The notes beneath the pieces were generated by a model that saw only the letters and a list, made by a program, of their open reading frames with translations, searched no databases and was not told where the DNA came from. Source: Microbacterium sp. AB (GTDB lineage Bacteria > Actinomycetota > Actinomycetes > Actinomycetales > Microbacteriaceae). Taken from it: 64,000 bases of DNA. The stretch spans positions 2,852,001 through 2,916,000 of the forward strand of contig NZ_CP118157.1 in NCBI RefSeq assembly GCF_032878875.1. Reading direction: 5' to 3'. This document shows positions 56,328 to 64,000 of the stretch, piece after piece (position 1 is the stretch's first letter; every line of letters starts with the position of its first letter). The position numbers were made by a program, and so were the translations under genes.

Positions 56328-56966
56328 ATGGACGTGACGCCGCCCCTGGACGATTCCGCCGTGCGCTGGTCGGGCGCCCCCGGCGGCAGGCCCGTCGTCG
56401 TGCTGCTGCACGGACACGGCGCCGACGAGAACGACCTGTTCGGGATCGCTCCGCTGCTGCCGGACGCCTTCGCCTATGCGGCGGTACGGGCACCGCTGGA
56501 CATGCCGTGGCCGCAGCCGGGCTACTCGTGGTATCCGATCGAGGGGCTCGAGAGCAGAGACCCGGCCCGCACGACGGAGGCCGCTCGGCGCTTCCTCGAC
56601 TGGGCGGGCGCCGCCCTCGACGAGACGACGAGAGTCGGGCTCCTCGGCTTCTCGCAGGGCGGCGCCGTCGCGCTGCAGGCCCTGCGCCTGGCGCCGGAGC
56701 GGTTCGCCTTCGCCGTCAACCTGTCGGGGTACGTCACCCCGGGGGCGCTGGAGGGCGATGCCGCGCTGGCCGACCGACGGCCGGCCGTCTTCTGGGGACG
56801 CGGGACGCACGACACGGTCATCCCCGACGCGCTCGTCGCGCACACGGTCGAGTGGCTCCCGCGCCACGCCGACCTGGTCGGACGCGTCTACCCCGGGCTC
56901 GGCCACGCCGTCTCGCCCACCGAGATCGAAGACCTGCGGACGTTCCTCGAGAAGCAGGCGGGCTGA
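56328..56966 (+). CDS. Carboxylesterase/phospholipase family alpha/beta hydrolase
   Basis: A 212-residue esterase of the acyl-protein-thioesterase-like family. The oxyanion motif is VVLLHGHGADENDLFG, the nucleophile Ser is in GLLGFSQGGAVA, Asp is in GRGTHDTVIPDAL and His in PGLGHAVSP. It hydrolyses short-chain esters in relatives. The start is uncertain: ATG 56328 follows CACGAT and GGAGGC (leaderless style), while GTG 56334 has GGAGG 7 bases upstream and ATG 56310 would add six residues. Confidence 0.88.
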   Translation: MDVTPPLDDSAVRWSGAPGGRPVVVLLHGHGADENDLFGIAPLLPDAFAYAAVRAPLDMPWPQPGYSWYPIEGLESRDPARTTEAARRFLDWAGAALDETTRVGLLGFSQGGAVALQALRLAPERFAFAVNLSGYVTPGALEGDAALADRRPAVFWGRGTHDTVIPDALVAHTVEWLPRHADLVGRVYPGLGHAVSPTEIEDLRTFLEKQAG

Positions 56967-57002
56967 CCTGCGCCGGCCCTGGCGCTCCGCGCGACCGCCC
57001 GG

Positions 57003-57205
57003 TACAGTGAACGGGTCCTGTTCCCGAGGTCTGGAGAAGACGTTGAAGTCGATCGACGCATCCGCGCTCACACGCTGACCCGTCGACGCTCGCCGTTCTC
57101 CCTCGGAACATCCGGCACGGTCTGAACCGCAGACCCGCCACGAGCCGCCCGCCGATCCGTTCGGCGCGCGTCCGGTGTCAGTGCATCGTCCTGCATGCAC
57201 ACCGG
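57003..57205 (+). promoter_or_regulatory. Leader of the ABC-F gene with sequestering stem
   Basis: After a -10-like TACAGT (57003-57008) and a short ORF, GGTCTG/CAGACC forms a hairpin near 57118-57134. Then CCGGT (57172-57176) plus GTGCAT (57181-57186) pair with ATGCAC and ACCGG (57195-57205), whose last two bases are the first G's of the ribosome site GGAGG (57204-57208). This would hide the ABC-F ribosome site. Confidence 0.5.
57043..57078 (+). CDS. Putative leader peptide of the ABC-F gene (11 aa)
   Basis: A TTG-initiated 11-codon ORF, MKSIDASALTR, with GGAG 6 bases upstream, 135 bases before the ABC-F gene. Short leader ORFs upstream of antibiotic-resistance ABC-F genes serve as ribosome-stalling sensors in other bacteria. 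Only position and ribosome site support it here. Confidence 0.4.
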   Translation: MKSIDASALTR

Positions 57206-57213
57206 AGGCGCTC

Positions 57214-58809
57214 ATGCCCGCTCTCTCCTTCGACCGTCTCACCCACACCTGGCCCGACGGGTCCGTCGCCCTCTCCGAGGTATCCGGCACGTTCGGCGAC
57301 GGCCGCACGGGCCTGGTCGGCCGCAACGGCTCCGGGAAGTCCACCCTGCTGCGCCTCGCGTCCGGCGAGCTGACGCCGACCGCCGGGCGCGTCGTCCGAG
57401 ACGGCGACGTCGCCTCGCTCCCGCAGCGGCTCACGCTCGACGTCGACGCGCCCGTCGCAGACCTGCTCGGCGTCGCCCGTCCCCTCGCGGCTCTCCGCGC
57501 GATCGAGTCGGGCGACGTCGACCAGGCGCGCTTCGACGCCGTGGGCGACGACTGGGACGTCGAGGCCCGTGCGCACGCCGCTCTCGCCGATGCGGGTCTT
57601 CCGCCCGAGTCGCTCGACCGCACGGTCGGCGCCCTCTCGGGAGGGGAGGCCGTCCTCGCGGCGATCGCGGGCATCCGGCTGCGATCGCCGGCCGTCACGC
57701 TGCTCGACGAGCCGACGAACAACCTGGACCGGGACGCCCGGCTGCGCCTGCACGAGATGGTGCGGGAATGGCGCGGCGCGCTCGTCGTGGTCTCGCACGA
57801 CCTCGCCCTGCTCGAGCTCATGGACGACACCGCGGAGCTCTACGCCAACGAGCTCACGGTCTTCGGCGGCCCGTACTCGGAGTGGCGCGCCTGGCTCGAC
57901 GCAGAGCAGGCTGCCGCAGCCCACGCCGAGCGGGACGCCGGCAAGGCGCTGCGGAAGGAGAGGCGACAGCGCATGGAGGCCGAGGTCGCGCTCGCACGCC
58001 GGGCGCGCACGGCCCGGAAGGCCGAGATCGAGAAGCGCGTGCCGGGGATCGTCGCCCACGGCAGGCGGGGCGCGGCCGAGGTGTCGGCCGGACGGCTCAG
58101 GACCGAGACGCAGGGCAAGGAGGCGGAGGCGCGTGCGGCTCTCGACGCCGCCGGGCGGCGGGTGCGCAAGGACGACTCGGTGAGCATCGACCTCCCCGAC
58201 CCGGAGGTGTCGTCGGGACGCCGCATCGCGACGATCGGCGACGGCGACCGGTCGTGGGTCGTCCGGGGGCGCGAGCGCATCGCGCTCACGGGACCGAACG
58301 GCGCCGGCAAGTCGACGTTCCTCCTCGCCCTGCTGGGTCTCGCGCCGGCCGACCCGGCGCCGTCGAGCCCGCTCGCGGGAGAGCTGCACGTCGGCCGCGT
58401 CGGCTACCTGCCGCAGCGCGTCGACGGACTCCACGAGGACGCATCCGTGCTCGACGTCGTCCGCGACGCGGCGCCGGGGACGCCGGACCGCGAGCTGCGC
58501 AACCGGCTCGCGCGGTTCCTCGTCCGCGGGGCGGCGGTCGAGCGGCCCGTCCGCACCCTGTCGGGCGGCGAGCGCTTCCGCGTCGCTCTGGCCCGCCTCC
58601 TGCTGGCCGACCCGCCGCCTCAGCTGCTCGTCCTCGACGAGCCGACGAACAACCTGGACATCGACACGGCCGAGCAGCTCATCGGGGCGCTCCGCTCCTA
58701 CCGCGGAGCCGTGCTCGCGGTCAGCCACGACGACGCGTTCCTCGCGCGGCTCGCACCCGACCTCGTGCTCGAGCTGCGCGACGGGACGCTGACGGAGCGC
58801 CGGGGCTGA
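57214..58809 (+). CDS. ABC-F family ATPase (ribosome-associated, antibiotic-resistance-like)
   Basis: A 531-residue protein with two ABC domains and no membrane part. Domain 1 has GRNGSGKST, LSGGEAVLA and LLDEPTNNLD; domain 2 has GPNGAGKST, LSGGERFRVALA and VLDEPTNNLD. The basic helical linker (residues about 225-320, RDAGKALRKERRQRMEAEVALARRARTARKAEIEKR) is the ABC-F tRNA-contacting element. ABC-F proteins rescue stalled ribosomes or dislodge ribosome-targeting antibiotics. ATG 57214 has GGAGG 5 bases upstream; an in-frame GTG at 57175 is less likely. The leader architecture suggests drug-inducible expression. Confidence 0.9.
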   Translation: MPALSFDRLTHTWPDGSVALSEVSGTFGDGRTGLVGRNGSGKSTLLRLASGELTPTAGRVVRDGDVASLPQRLTLDVDAPVADLLGVARPLAALRAIESGDVDQARFDAVGDDWDVEARAHAALADAGLPPESLDRTVGALSGGEAVLAAIAGIRLRSPAVTLLDEPTNNLDRDARLRLHEMVREWRGALVVVSHDLALLELMDDTAELYANELTVFGGPYSEWRAWLDAEQAAAAHAERDAGKALRKERRQRMEAEVALARRARTARKAEIEKRVPGIVAHGRRGAAEVSAGRLRTETQGKEAEARAALDAAGRRVRKDDSVSIDLPDPEVSSGRRIATIGDGDRSWVVRGRERIALTGPNGAGKSTFLLALLGLAPADPAPSSPLAGELHVGRVGYLPQRVDGLHEDASVLDVVRDAAPGTPDRELRNRLARFLVRGAAVERPVRTLSGGERFRVALARLLLADPPPQLLVLDEPTNNLDIDTAEQLIGALRSYRGAVLAVSHDDAFLARLAPDLVLELRDGTLTERRG

Positions 58810-58857
58810 GCGGCGACCTCGACCGCGACGTCGCCGCTCAGCGGGGTCGAGAGCGAC

Positions 58858-59154
58858 TCAGTCTCCGGGCCACTCGCCGGTGGCGCGCTGGAACGCTCGT
58901 GCTCCGCCTCGGTCGACGAGGGCCTTCACGAGGGCGAAGATCGCGCCCTGGACGGCGGCGGCGAGGAGCACCTCACGGAGGCGGAACTCGGACTCCAGCG
59001 CCTTCGGCGCGTCCTCCGCCTCACCGGGGCCGACGCGCTTCCAGATCTGCTTGAACACGAGGCCCGCGAGAGCACCGCTCACCACACCGCTGAGCAGGCC
59101 GACAGGGCGGTACAGGATCTTCGCAGACGTGCTGCCGGTGTTCTTCTTCGCCAT
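58858..59154 (-). CDS. DUF4235 membrane protein
   Basis: A 98-residue actinobacterial protein: AKILYRPVGLLSGVVSGALAGLVFKQIWKRVG, then an acidic stretch, LREVLLAAAVQGAIFALVKALVDRGGARAF. Two membrane helices; DUF4235 has no known function but usually sits beside DUF3618 and holin-like genes as here. GAAAGGA precedes the ATG. Confidence 0.88.
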   Translation of the reverse strand: MAKKNTGSTSAKILYRPVGLLSGVVSGALAGLVFKQIWKRVGPGEAEDAPKALESEFRLREVLLAAAVQGAIFALVKALVDRGGARAFQRATGEWPGD

Positions 59155-59198
59155 CGAGCGTCCTTTCGTCGTCTGGGTGGAGGGTGGTGCGAGGGGCG

Positions 59199-59591
59199 TC
59201 AGCGGCGTCGGCGCACGACGAAGAGCACGACGCCGACGACGGCCACGACGATCGACACGCCGATCCAGCCCTTCGCGTTCGGCTTCCCTCGATCGTCGGT
59301 GAGAGACTCCCTGGCCTGGTCGACGTAGGTCGTCAGCCGTCCACCCACCGCGCTCACCTGATCGGCGATGCGGGCCTTCGCCGTATCGATCCGATGCTTG
59401 GCCCGGGACGTCACGTCGAGCTTGCCCGCCAGCTGCTCGACGGTCTCGCCCAGACTCCGGCGGGTGCGCTCGATGTCCGCCTCGATCTCATCCGGCGAGG
59501 AGCCCTTCGCCGGCTCGGGTGCCGCAGGGTGCTCCTCGAGCCCTGTCGTGGGCTCGATGACGTCGGGCTCGTTCGGACTAGGCGTTGTCAT
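59199..59591 (-). CDS. DUF3618 family protein
   Basis: A 130-residue protein with the DUF3618 helix DEIEADIERTRRSLGETVEQLAGKLDV in its centre and one C-terminal membrane helix (GWIGVSIVVAVVGVVLFVV) ending in RRRR. Its start overlaps the previous gene's end by 14 bases, so the three genes form one operon. Function unknown, probably envelope-associated. Confidence 0.88.
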   Translation of the reverse strand: MTTPSPNEPDVIEPTTGLEEHPAAPEPAKGSSPDEIEADIERTRRSLGETVEQLAGKLDVTSRAKHRIDTAKARIADQVSAVGGRLTTYVDQARESLTDDRGKPNAKGWIGVSIVVAVVGVVLFVVRRRR

Positions 59592-59988
59592 GATGGCTGT
59601 GCTCCTTCACCTCTGCGATGTCGCGCTTGACGTTGGTGATCGTGCGTTCGGGGGCGGGCGAGAGGCTCTCGACCTTCTTCTTGCCCAGCATCGCTGCGAT
59701 CCCCGCGGCGATGAAGAGGATCGCCGTGACGATCAGGCCCGCCGCCCACGCCGGCACGAGCAGCGACAGCGCGACGATGGCCGTGGCGACCAAGGCTCCG
59801 AGGCCGAACCAGGCGAGGATGCCGCCGGCGCCGAGGAGCCCGACCCCGAGCCCGCCCTGCTTGGTCTTCGCGGCGAACTCCGCTTGGACGAGTCTCATCT
59901 CGTCGCGGACGAGGCGAGACGTCTGCGCCGAGAGCTGGGAGATCAGCTCGGCGGTCGACTGCTCCGGTGGCGTTCCTGGCTGGTTCAT
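59578..59988 (-). CDS. Phage holin family (DUF1469)-like membrane protein
   Basis: A 136-residue protein: TAELISQLSAQTSRLVRDEMRLVQAEFAAKTKQGGLGVGLLGAGGILAWFG, then two membrane helices and a charged tail. It matches the DUF1469 (actinobacterial 'putative holin superfamily') proteins, which are chromosomal and not evidence of prophage. First gene of the DUF4235 operon; GGGAGA lies upstream of ATG 59988. Confidence 0.85.
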   Translation of the reverse strand: MNQPGTPPEQSTAELISQLSAQTSRLVRDEMRLVQAEFAAKTKQGGLGVGLLGAGGILAWFGLGALVATAIVALSLLVPAWAAGLIVTAILFIAAGIAAMLGKKKVESLSPAPERTITNVKRDIAEVKEHSHHDNA

Positions 59989-60055
59989 CGTCGTTCTCCC
60001 ATCCGCGTCGGCTGTCTTCGCACACTCTCACCGCGGTCTCGGAGCGACGAGCGGG

Positions 60056-60084
60056 TTGACGTGTCGGCGTTCACGGTCTATGAC
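60056..60084 (+). promoter_or_regulatory. Possible promoter of the Lhr helicase gene
   Basis: TTGACG (60056-60061), 17 bases, TATGAC (60079-60084), about 105 bases before the start codon. GAGGAT-GGACGC just before the ATG could be a second, leaderless promoter. Confidence 0.4.
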
Positions 60085-60188
60085 GTGGCTCCGCAGAGGG
60101 CCGGGGCGCCTCCGTCCGCACGCGGGGTCGTCCGCGCCGCACGACGCCGTCCCGGCCGGATGTCGGCGGGGAGGGGGAGGATGGACGC

Positions 60189-63100
60189 ATGGATGTGCTC
60201 GATCGGTTCGGCGAGGCGACGCGGGAGTGGTTCCGCGGCGCGTTCGCGGCGCCGACCGACGCGCAGCGGGGCGCGTGGGACGCCGTCTCGAAGGGCCGAC
60301 ACGCGCTCGTGGTCGCGCCGACCGGATCGGGGAAGACGCTGTCGGCCTTCCTCTGGGCGATCGATCAGGTGTTCCGCGCGAAGGCGGCGGACGACGCCGA
60401 GCGCACGCGCGTCCTCTACGTCTCGCCGCTGAAGGCGCTCGGCGTCGACGTCGAGCGCAACCTCCGCTCGCCGCTCGTGGGCATCGGGCAGGCCGCGCGG
60501 CGGCTCGGGGCCGACGCGCCGGGCGTGAGCGTCGGCGTGCGCTCCGGCGACACGCCGTCGTCCGATCGCCAGCGGCTCGTCCGCCATCCGCCGGACATCC
60601 TCATCACGACGCCCGAGTCGCTCTACCTCATGCTCACGAGCCAGGCGCGCGACACCCTGCGGGACATCCACACGGTCATCGTCGACGAGGTCCACGCCGT
60701 CGCCGCCACGAAGCGCGGCGCGCACCTCGCCGTCAGCCTCGAGCGCCTCGACGAGCTGCTCGACGCGCCGGCGCAGCGTATCGGCCTGTCGGCGACCGTG
60801 CGCCCCATCGACGAGGTCGCGCGGTTCCTCGGCGGATCGGCCCCGGTCGAGATCGTCGCGCCGAAGGCGTCGAAGACGTTCGAGCTGACGGTCACCGTGC
60901 CCGTCGACGACATGCAGAACCCTCCTCCCGCGGCAGGCTCGCCGCCGCCAAGCGGCGGTGCGGACGACGGCGAGGAGTGGTTCTCCCCGACAGAGGCTCC
61001 CGAGGCGGCGGGATCGATCTGGCCGCACGTGGAGGAGGCGATCGTCGACCGCATCCTCGCGCATCGGTCGACCATCGTCTTCGCGAACTCGCGCCGGCTC
61101 GCCGAGCGCCTGACGGGCCGGCTCAACGAGATCTACGCGGAGAGGCTCGGGCTCGACCTCCCCGATCCCGCCGTCCCCGCGGCCATGATGGCGCAGGCCG
61201 GGCAGACGGCGGGCGCCGATCCCGTGCTCGCCAAGGCCCACCACGGCTCGGTGTCCAAGGACCAGCGCGCGATCGTCGAGGAGGAGCTGAAGGCGGGCGC
61301 CCTGCGCTGCGTCGTCGCGACGAGCAGCCTCGAGCTCGGGATCGACATGGGCGCGGTCGACCTCGTCGTCCAGGTGGAGGCCCCGCCCAGCGCGGCGAGC
61401 GGACTGCAGCGCGTCGGGCGCGCCGGACACCAGGTCGGCGAGATCAGCCGCGCGGCGCTCTTCCCCAAGCACCGCGGCGACGTGCTGCACACGGCGATCG
61501 TCACCGAGCGCATGCTGCACGGCCGCATCGAGGCGATCGCCGTGCCGCAGAACCCCCTCGACATCCTCGCGCAGCAGACCGTCGCCGCCTCCGCGCTGGG
61601 AGAGATCGAGGTCGAGCGCTGGTTCGAGATCGTCCGGCGGAGCGCGCCGTTCCGCACGCTCCCCCGCAGCGCGTTCGAGGCGACGCTCGACCTGCTCGCG
61701 GGCCGCTATCCCTCCGACGAGTTCGCCGAGCTGCGGCCCCGCGTCGTGTGGGACCGCGACGCCGGAACGATCACCGGGCGGCCGGGATCGCAGCGGCTCG
61801 CGGTGACGAGCGGCGGGACGATCCCCGATCGGGGCCTCTTCGGCGTCTTCGTCGCGGGCGAGACGCGGAACGCGCGCGTCGGCGAGCTCGACGAGGAGAT
61901 GGTCTACGAGTCCCGGGTGAACGACGTCTTCACCCTCGGGACGACGAGCTGGCGCATCGTCGAGATCACCCACGACCGGGTCAACGTCCTGCCCGCCTTC
62001 GGGCAGCCCGGCAAGGTCCCGTTCTGGCACGGCGACGGCCTGGGCCGTCCGGCCGAGCTCGGCGAGGCGCTGGGACGCTTCTCCCGGGAGCTCACGGGCG
62101 CTGCCCCCGAGAAGGCGCGGCAGCGCCTCGTCGACGCGGGCCTCGACGAGAGGGCCCGCGGCAATCTGCTCGCCTACCTCGCCGAGCAGCGCGAGGCGAC
62201 GGGGACGCTCCCCACCGATCGCACGCTCACGGTCGAACGGGGCCGCGACGAGGTCGGCGACTGGCGGATCATCCTCCATTCCCCCTACGGCATGCATGTG
62301 CACTCCCCGTGGGCGCTCGCCGTCAACGCCCGCATCCGGGAGCGGCTCGGCGTCGAGGGCTCCGCCGTCGCGAGCGACGACGGCATCATCGCCCGCATCC
62401 CCGACGCGGAGTCGGACCCGCCGGGCGCGGAGCTCTTCGTCTTCGATCCCGACGAGCTCGAGCAGATCGTGACGAGCGAGGTCGGGGGCTCCGCGCTGTT
62501 CGCCTCGCGCTTCCGGGAGTGCGCCGCGCGTGCGCTGCTCATGCCGCGCCTCAACCCGGGCAAGCGCATGCCCCTCTGGCAGCAGCGACAGCGCTCCGCC
62601 TCGCTGCTCGAGGTCGCACGGCGTCATCCGACCTTCCCGATCATCCTCGAGACGCTGCGGGAGGTTCTGCAGGACGTCTACGACCTCCCCGCGCTCCTGC
62701 GCATCGCGCGCGGCATCGGCGAGCGCCGCATCCGGCTCGTCGAGACCGAGCCGTCCCAGCCCTCGCCCTTCGCCCGCGACCTGCTCTTCGGATACGTCGG
62801 CGCGTTCATGTACGAGGGCGACTCTCCCCTCGCCGAGCGCCGGGCGGCCGCGCTGTCGGTCGATCCCGCGCTGCTGGGCGAGCTGCTCGGCAAGGTCGAG
62901 ATGCGCGAGCTGCTCGACCCCGACGTGCTCGCGCAGCACGAGGCCGAGGTGCAGCGCCTCGCACCCGACCGGCGTGCGCGGGGCGTCGAGGGCGTCGCCG
63001 ACCTCCTGCGCGTTCTCGGGCCGCTGAGCGAGGCCGAGGTCGACGAGCGCACCGAGCCCGCGGACGGGCGACCCGACGGCGGCGCGGCCGCGCACCTCGA

Positions 63101-64000
63101 CGCGCTCGTCGACGCGCGCCGCGCCATCCGCCTCTCGGTCGCCGGCGAGGACCGCTTCGCGGCCATCGAGGACGCCGGACGGCTGCGCGACGGGCTCGGC
63201 ACGGCGCTCCCCGTCGGCATCCCCGTGGCGTTCCTCGAGCCGGTCGCGGACCCTCTCGCCGACCTCGTCTCGCGTTTCGCCCGCACGCACGGCCCGTTCA
63301 CGACCGACGCGGTCGCGACGCGACTCGGCATCGGCGCCGCCGTCGCCCGCCACACCCTGCAGCGCCTGGAGGCGCACGGCCGCCTCGCGAGCGGATTCTT
63401 CCTGCCGGAGCAGGACGGCTCCGCGCTCTCCGACGAGGTCGAGTGGTGCGACGCCGAGGCGCTCCGCCGCATCCGGATGCGGTCGCTCGCGGCGCTGCGC
63501 GGCAGCGTCGAGCCCGTCCCGCCCGACGCGCTCGCGCGATTCCTCCCCGACTGGCAGCACGTCGCCCGGCCGCTCGAGGGCGTCGAGGGCGTCGTCGCGG
63601 TCGTCGAGCAGCTCGCGGGCGTGCCCGTCCCGGCGAGCGCGTGGGAGTCGCTGGTCCTCCCCTCCCGGGTCCGCGACTACGCGCCGGCGATGCTCGACGA
63701 GCTCACGGCGACGGGGGAGGTCGTCTGGTCGGGCCACGGCTCCCTGCCGGGGAGGGACGGCTGGATCGCGCTGCATCCCGCCGACGCGGCGCCGTTCACG
63801 GTTCCCGCACCCGACGGAGAGCTCGCCGAGGGATCCCTCGAGGCGCGTCTCGTCGCGGCGCTCGACGGCGGAGGCGCCTATTTCGCGGCGCAGCTGCGGG
63901 AGGCGACGGGCGCGGAGAACGAGCAGTCGGTCGTGGACGCGCTCTGGAGCCTCGTCTGGACCGGCCGCGTGACGAACGACACGTTCGCGCCGCTGCGCAC
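60189..64000 (+). CDS. Lhr-like ATP-dependent helicase (partial, C-terminus cut)
   Basis: The first 1270 residues of an Lhr-type superfamily 2 helicase that runs off the right edge. Helicase motifs: Walker A APTGSGKT (residues 43-50), DEVH (166-169), SATVRP, and motif VI QRVGRAGHQ (from 407). Then come the Lhr core extension and winged helix (VYESRVNDVFTLGTTSWRIVEI, HSPYGMHVHSPWALAVNARI) and the Lhr C-terminal region. Actinobacterial Lhr is about 1500-1600 residues and takes part in DNA repair as a 3'-5' translocase. ATG 60189 has GGGGGAGG 8 bases upstream. Confidence 0.93.
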   Translation, partial: MDVLDRFGEATREWFRGAFAAPTDAQRGAWDAVSKGRHALVVAPTGSGKTLSAFLWAIDQVFRAKAADDAERTRVLYVSPLKALGVDVERNLRSPLVGIGQAARRLGADAPGVSVGVRSGDTPSSDRQRLVRHPPDILITTPESLYLMLTSQARDTLRDIHTVIVDEVHAVAATKRGAHLAVSLERLDELLDAPAQRIGLSATVRPIDEVARFLGGSAPVEIVAPKASKTFELTVTVPVDDMQNPPPAAGSPPPSGGADDGEEWFSPTEAPEAAGSIWPHVEEAIVDRILAHRSTIVFANSRRLAERLTGRLNEIYAERLGLDLPDPAVPAAMMAQAGQTAGADPVLAKAHHGSVSKDQRAIVEEELKAGALRCVVATSSLELGIDMGAVDLVVQVEAPPSAASGLQRVGRAGHQVGEISRAALFPKHRGDVLHTAIVTERMLHGRIEAIAVPQNPLDILAQQTVAASALGEIEVERWFEIVRRSAPFRTLPRSAFEATLDLLAGRYPSDEFAELRPRVVWDRDAGTITGRPGSQRLAVTSGGTIPDRGLFGVFVAGETRNARVGELDEEMVYESRVNDVFTLGTTSWRIVEITHDRVNVLPAFGQPGKVPFWHGDGLGRPAELGEALGRFSRELTGAAPEKARQRLVDAGLDERARGNLLAYLAEQREATGTLPTDRTLTVERGRDEVGDWRIILHSPYGMHVHSPWALAVNARIRERLGVEGSAVASDDGIIARIPDAESDPPGAELFVFDPDELEQIVTSEVGGSALFASRFRECAARALLMPRLNPGKRMPLWQQRQRSASLLEVARRHPTFPIILETLREVLQDVYDLPALLRIARGIGERRIRLVETEPSQPSPFARDLLFGYVGAFMYEGDSPLAERRAAALSVDPALLGELLGKVEMRELLDPDVLAQHEAEVQRLAPDRRARGVEGVADLLRVLGPLSEAEVDERTEPADGRPDGGAAAHLDALVDARRAIRLSVAGEDRFAAIEDAGRLRDGLGTALPVGIPVAFLEPVADPLADLVSRFARTHGPFTTDAVATRLGIGAAVARHTLQRLEAHGRLASGFFLPEQDGSALSDEVEWCDAEALRRIRMRSLAALRGSVEPVPPDALARFLPDWQHVARPLEGVEGVVAVVEQLAGVPVPASAWESLVLPSRVRDYAPAMLDELTATGEVVWSGHGSLPGRDGWIALHPADAAPFTVPAPDGELAEGSLEARLVAALDGGGAYFAAQLREATGAENEQSVVDALWSLVWTGRVTNDTFAPLR

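Noticed and set aside
59578-59988. Holin-like gene as evidence of a prophage
   Set aside because: No integrase, capsid, lysin or attachment repeats are near; this DUF1469-type family is chromosomal in actinobacteria.
60078-63776. A 1232-codon open frame on the minus strand opposite the Lhr helicase
   Set aside because: The plus strand carries every helicase motif; the minus-strand frame is a codon-bias shadow.

Overview
The window is chromosomal DNA from a very high-GC actinobacterium, most likely a Microbacteriaceae member close to Microbacterium. The reasons are the actinobacterial rpoB-rpoC and rpsL-rpsG-fusA-tuf blocks, the LAXTG-type sorting signal on a secreted protease, several actinobacterial domain families (DUF4235, DUF3618, DUF4916, LppP/LprE, META lipoprotein) and many start codons that look leaderless (a -10 hexamer 6-7 bases before ATG or GTG). 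It is gene-dense: no stretch over 300 bases lacks a gene. I saw no tRNA, rRNA, CRISPR array, insertion sequence or prophage. Both edges cut genes: a dihydroxyacetone-kinase family gene on the left and an Lhr-type helicase on the right.

Layout. 1-6909: a sugar or polyol catabolic locus. A minus-strand operon runs zinc dehydrogenase, DUF2291 protein, ABC ATPase, permease, binding lipoprotein and DhaK-like kinase, with a second sorbitol-dehydrogenase-like enzyme divergent from it. 6960-15082: stress and housekeeping genes (Dps, a SulP anion transporter under an ArsR repressor with a clear operator, a GH15 glycosidase with two short-chain dehydrogenases, a VanZ protein, an aldo/keto reductase). 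15252-19656: the str operon (tuf, fusA, rpsG, rpsL). 19942-25306: a secreted wall-anchored serine protease, a META lipoprotein and unrecognised membrane or hypothetical proteins. 25385-32794: rpoC and rpoB.

33072-36955: a GntR regulator convergent with an ACC deaminase (acdS), a spermidine-synthase-like protein and an alcohol dehydrogenase. 37122-39325: a TPR protein, an Erm 23S rRNA methyltransferase with an apparent leader-peptide attenuator, and a SprT-like protein. 39357-43470: a DctS/DctR-type two-component system divergent from a DctA dicarboxylate transporter. 43552-45836: small metabolic or unknown proteins. 45849-50091: a binding lipoprotein, a flavin-dependent monooxygenase and a divergent-active-site adenosine-deaminase-like enzyme, facing a XRE-cupin regulator across a perfect palindrome. 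50205-55493: a MacB-like ABC exporter, an LppP/LprE lipoprotein and a NarL-type two-component system with a 69-codon frame coupled between kinase and regulator. 55604-64000: a DUF4916 Nudix protein, a carboxylesterase, an ABC-F ribosome-protection-like ATPase with its own short leader ORF, a DUF4235/DUF3618/holin-like membrane module and the Lhr helicase.

The most interesting signals are regulatory: two candidate antibiotic-inducible attenuators (erm, ABC-F), perfect palindromic operators at arsR-sulP, acdS/gntR and the deaminase/XRE divergon, a repeated 19-base intergenic inverted-repeat element, and a recurring leaderless promoter pattern often followed by GGACGC.
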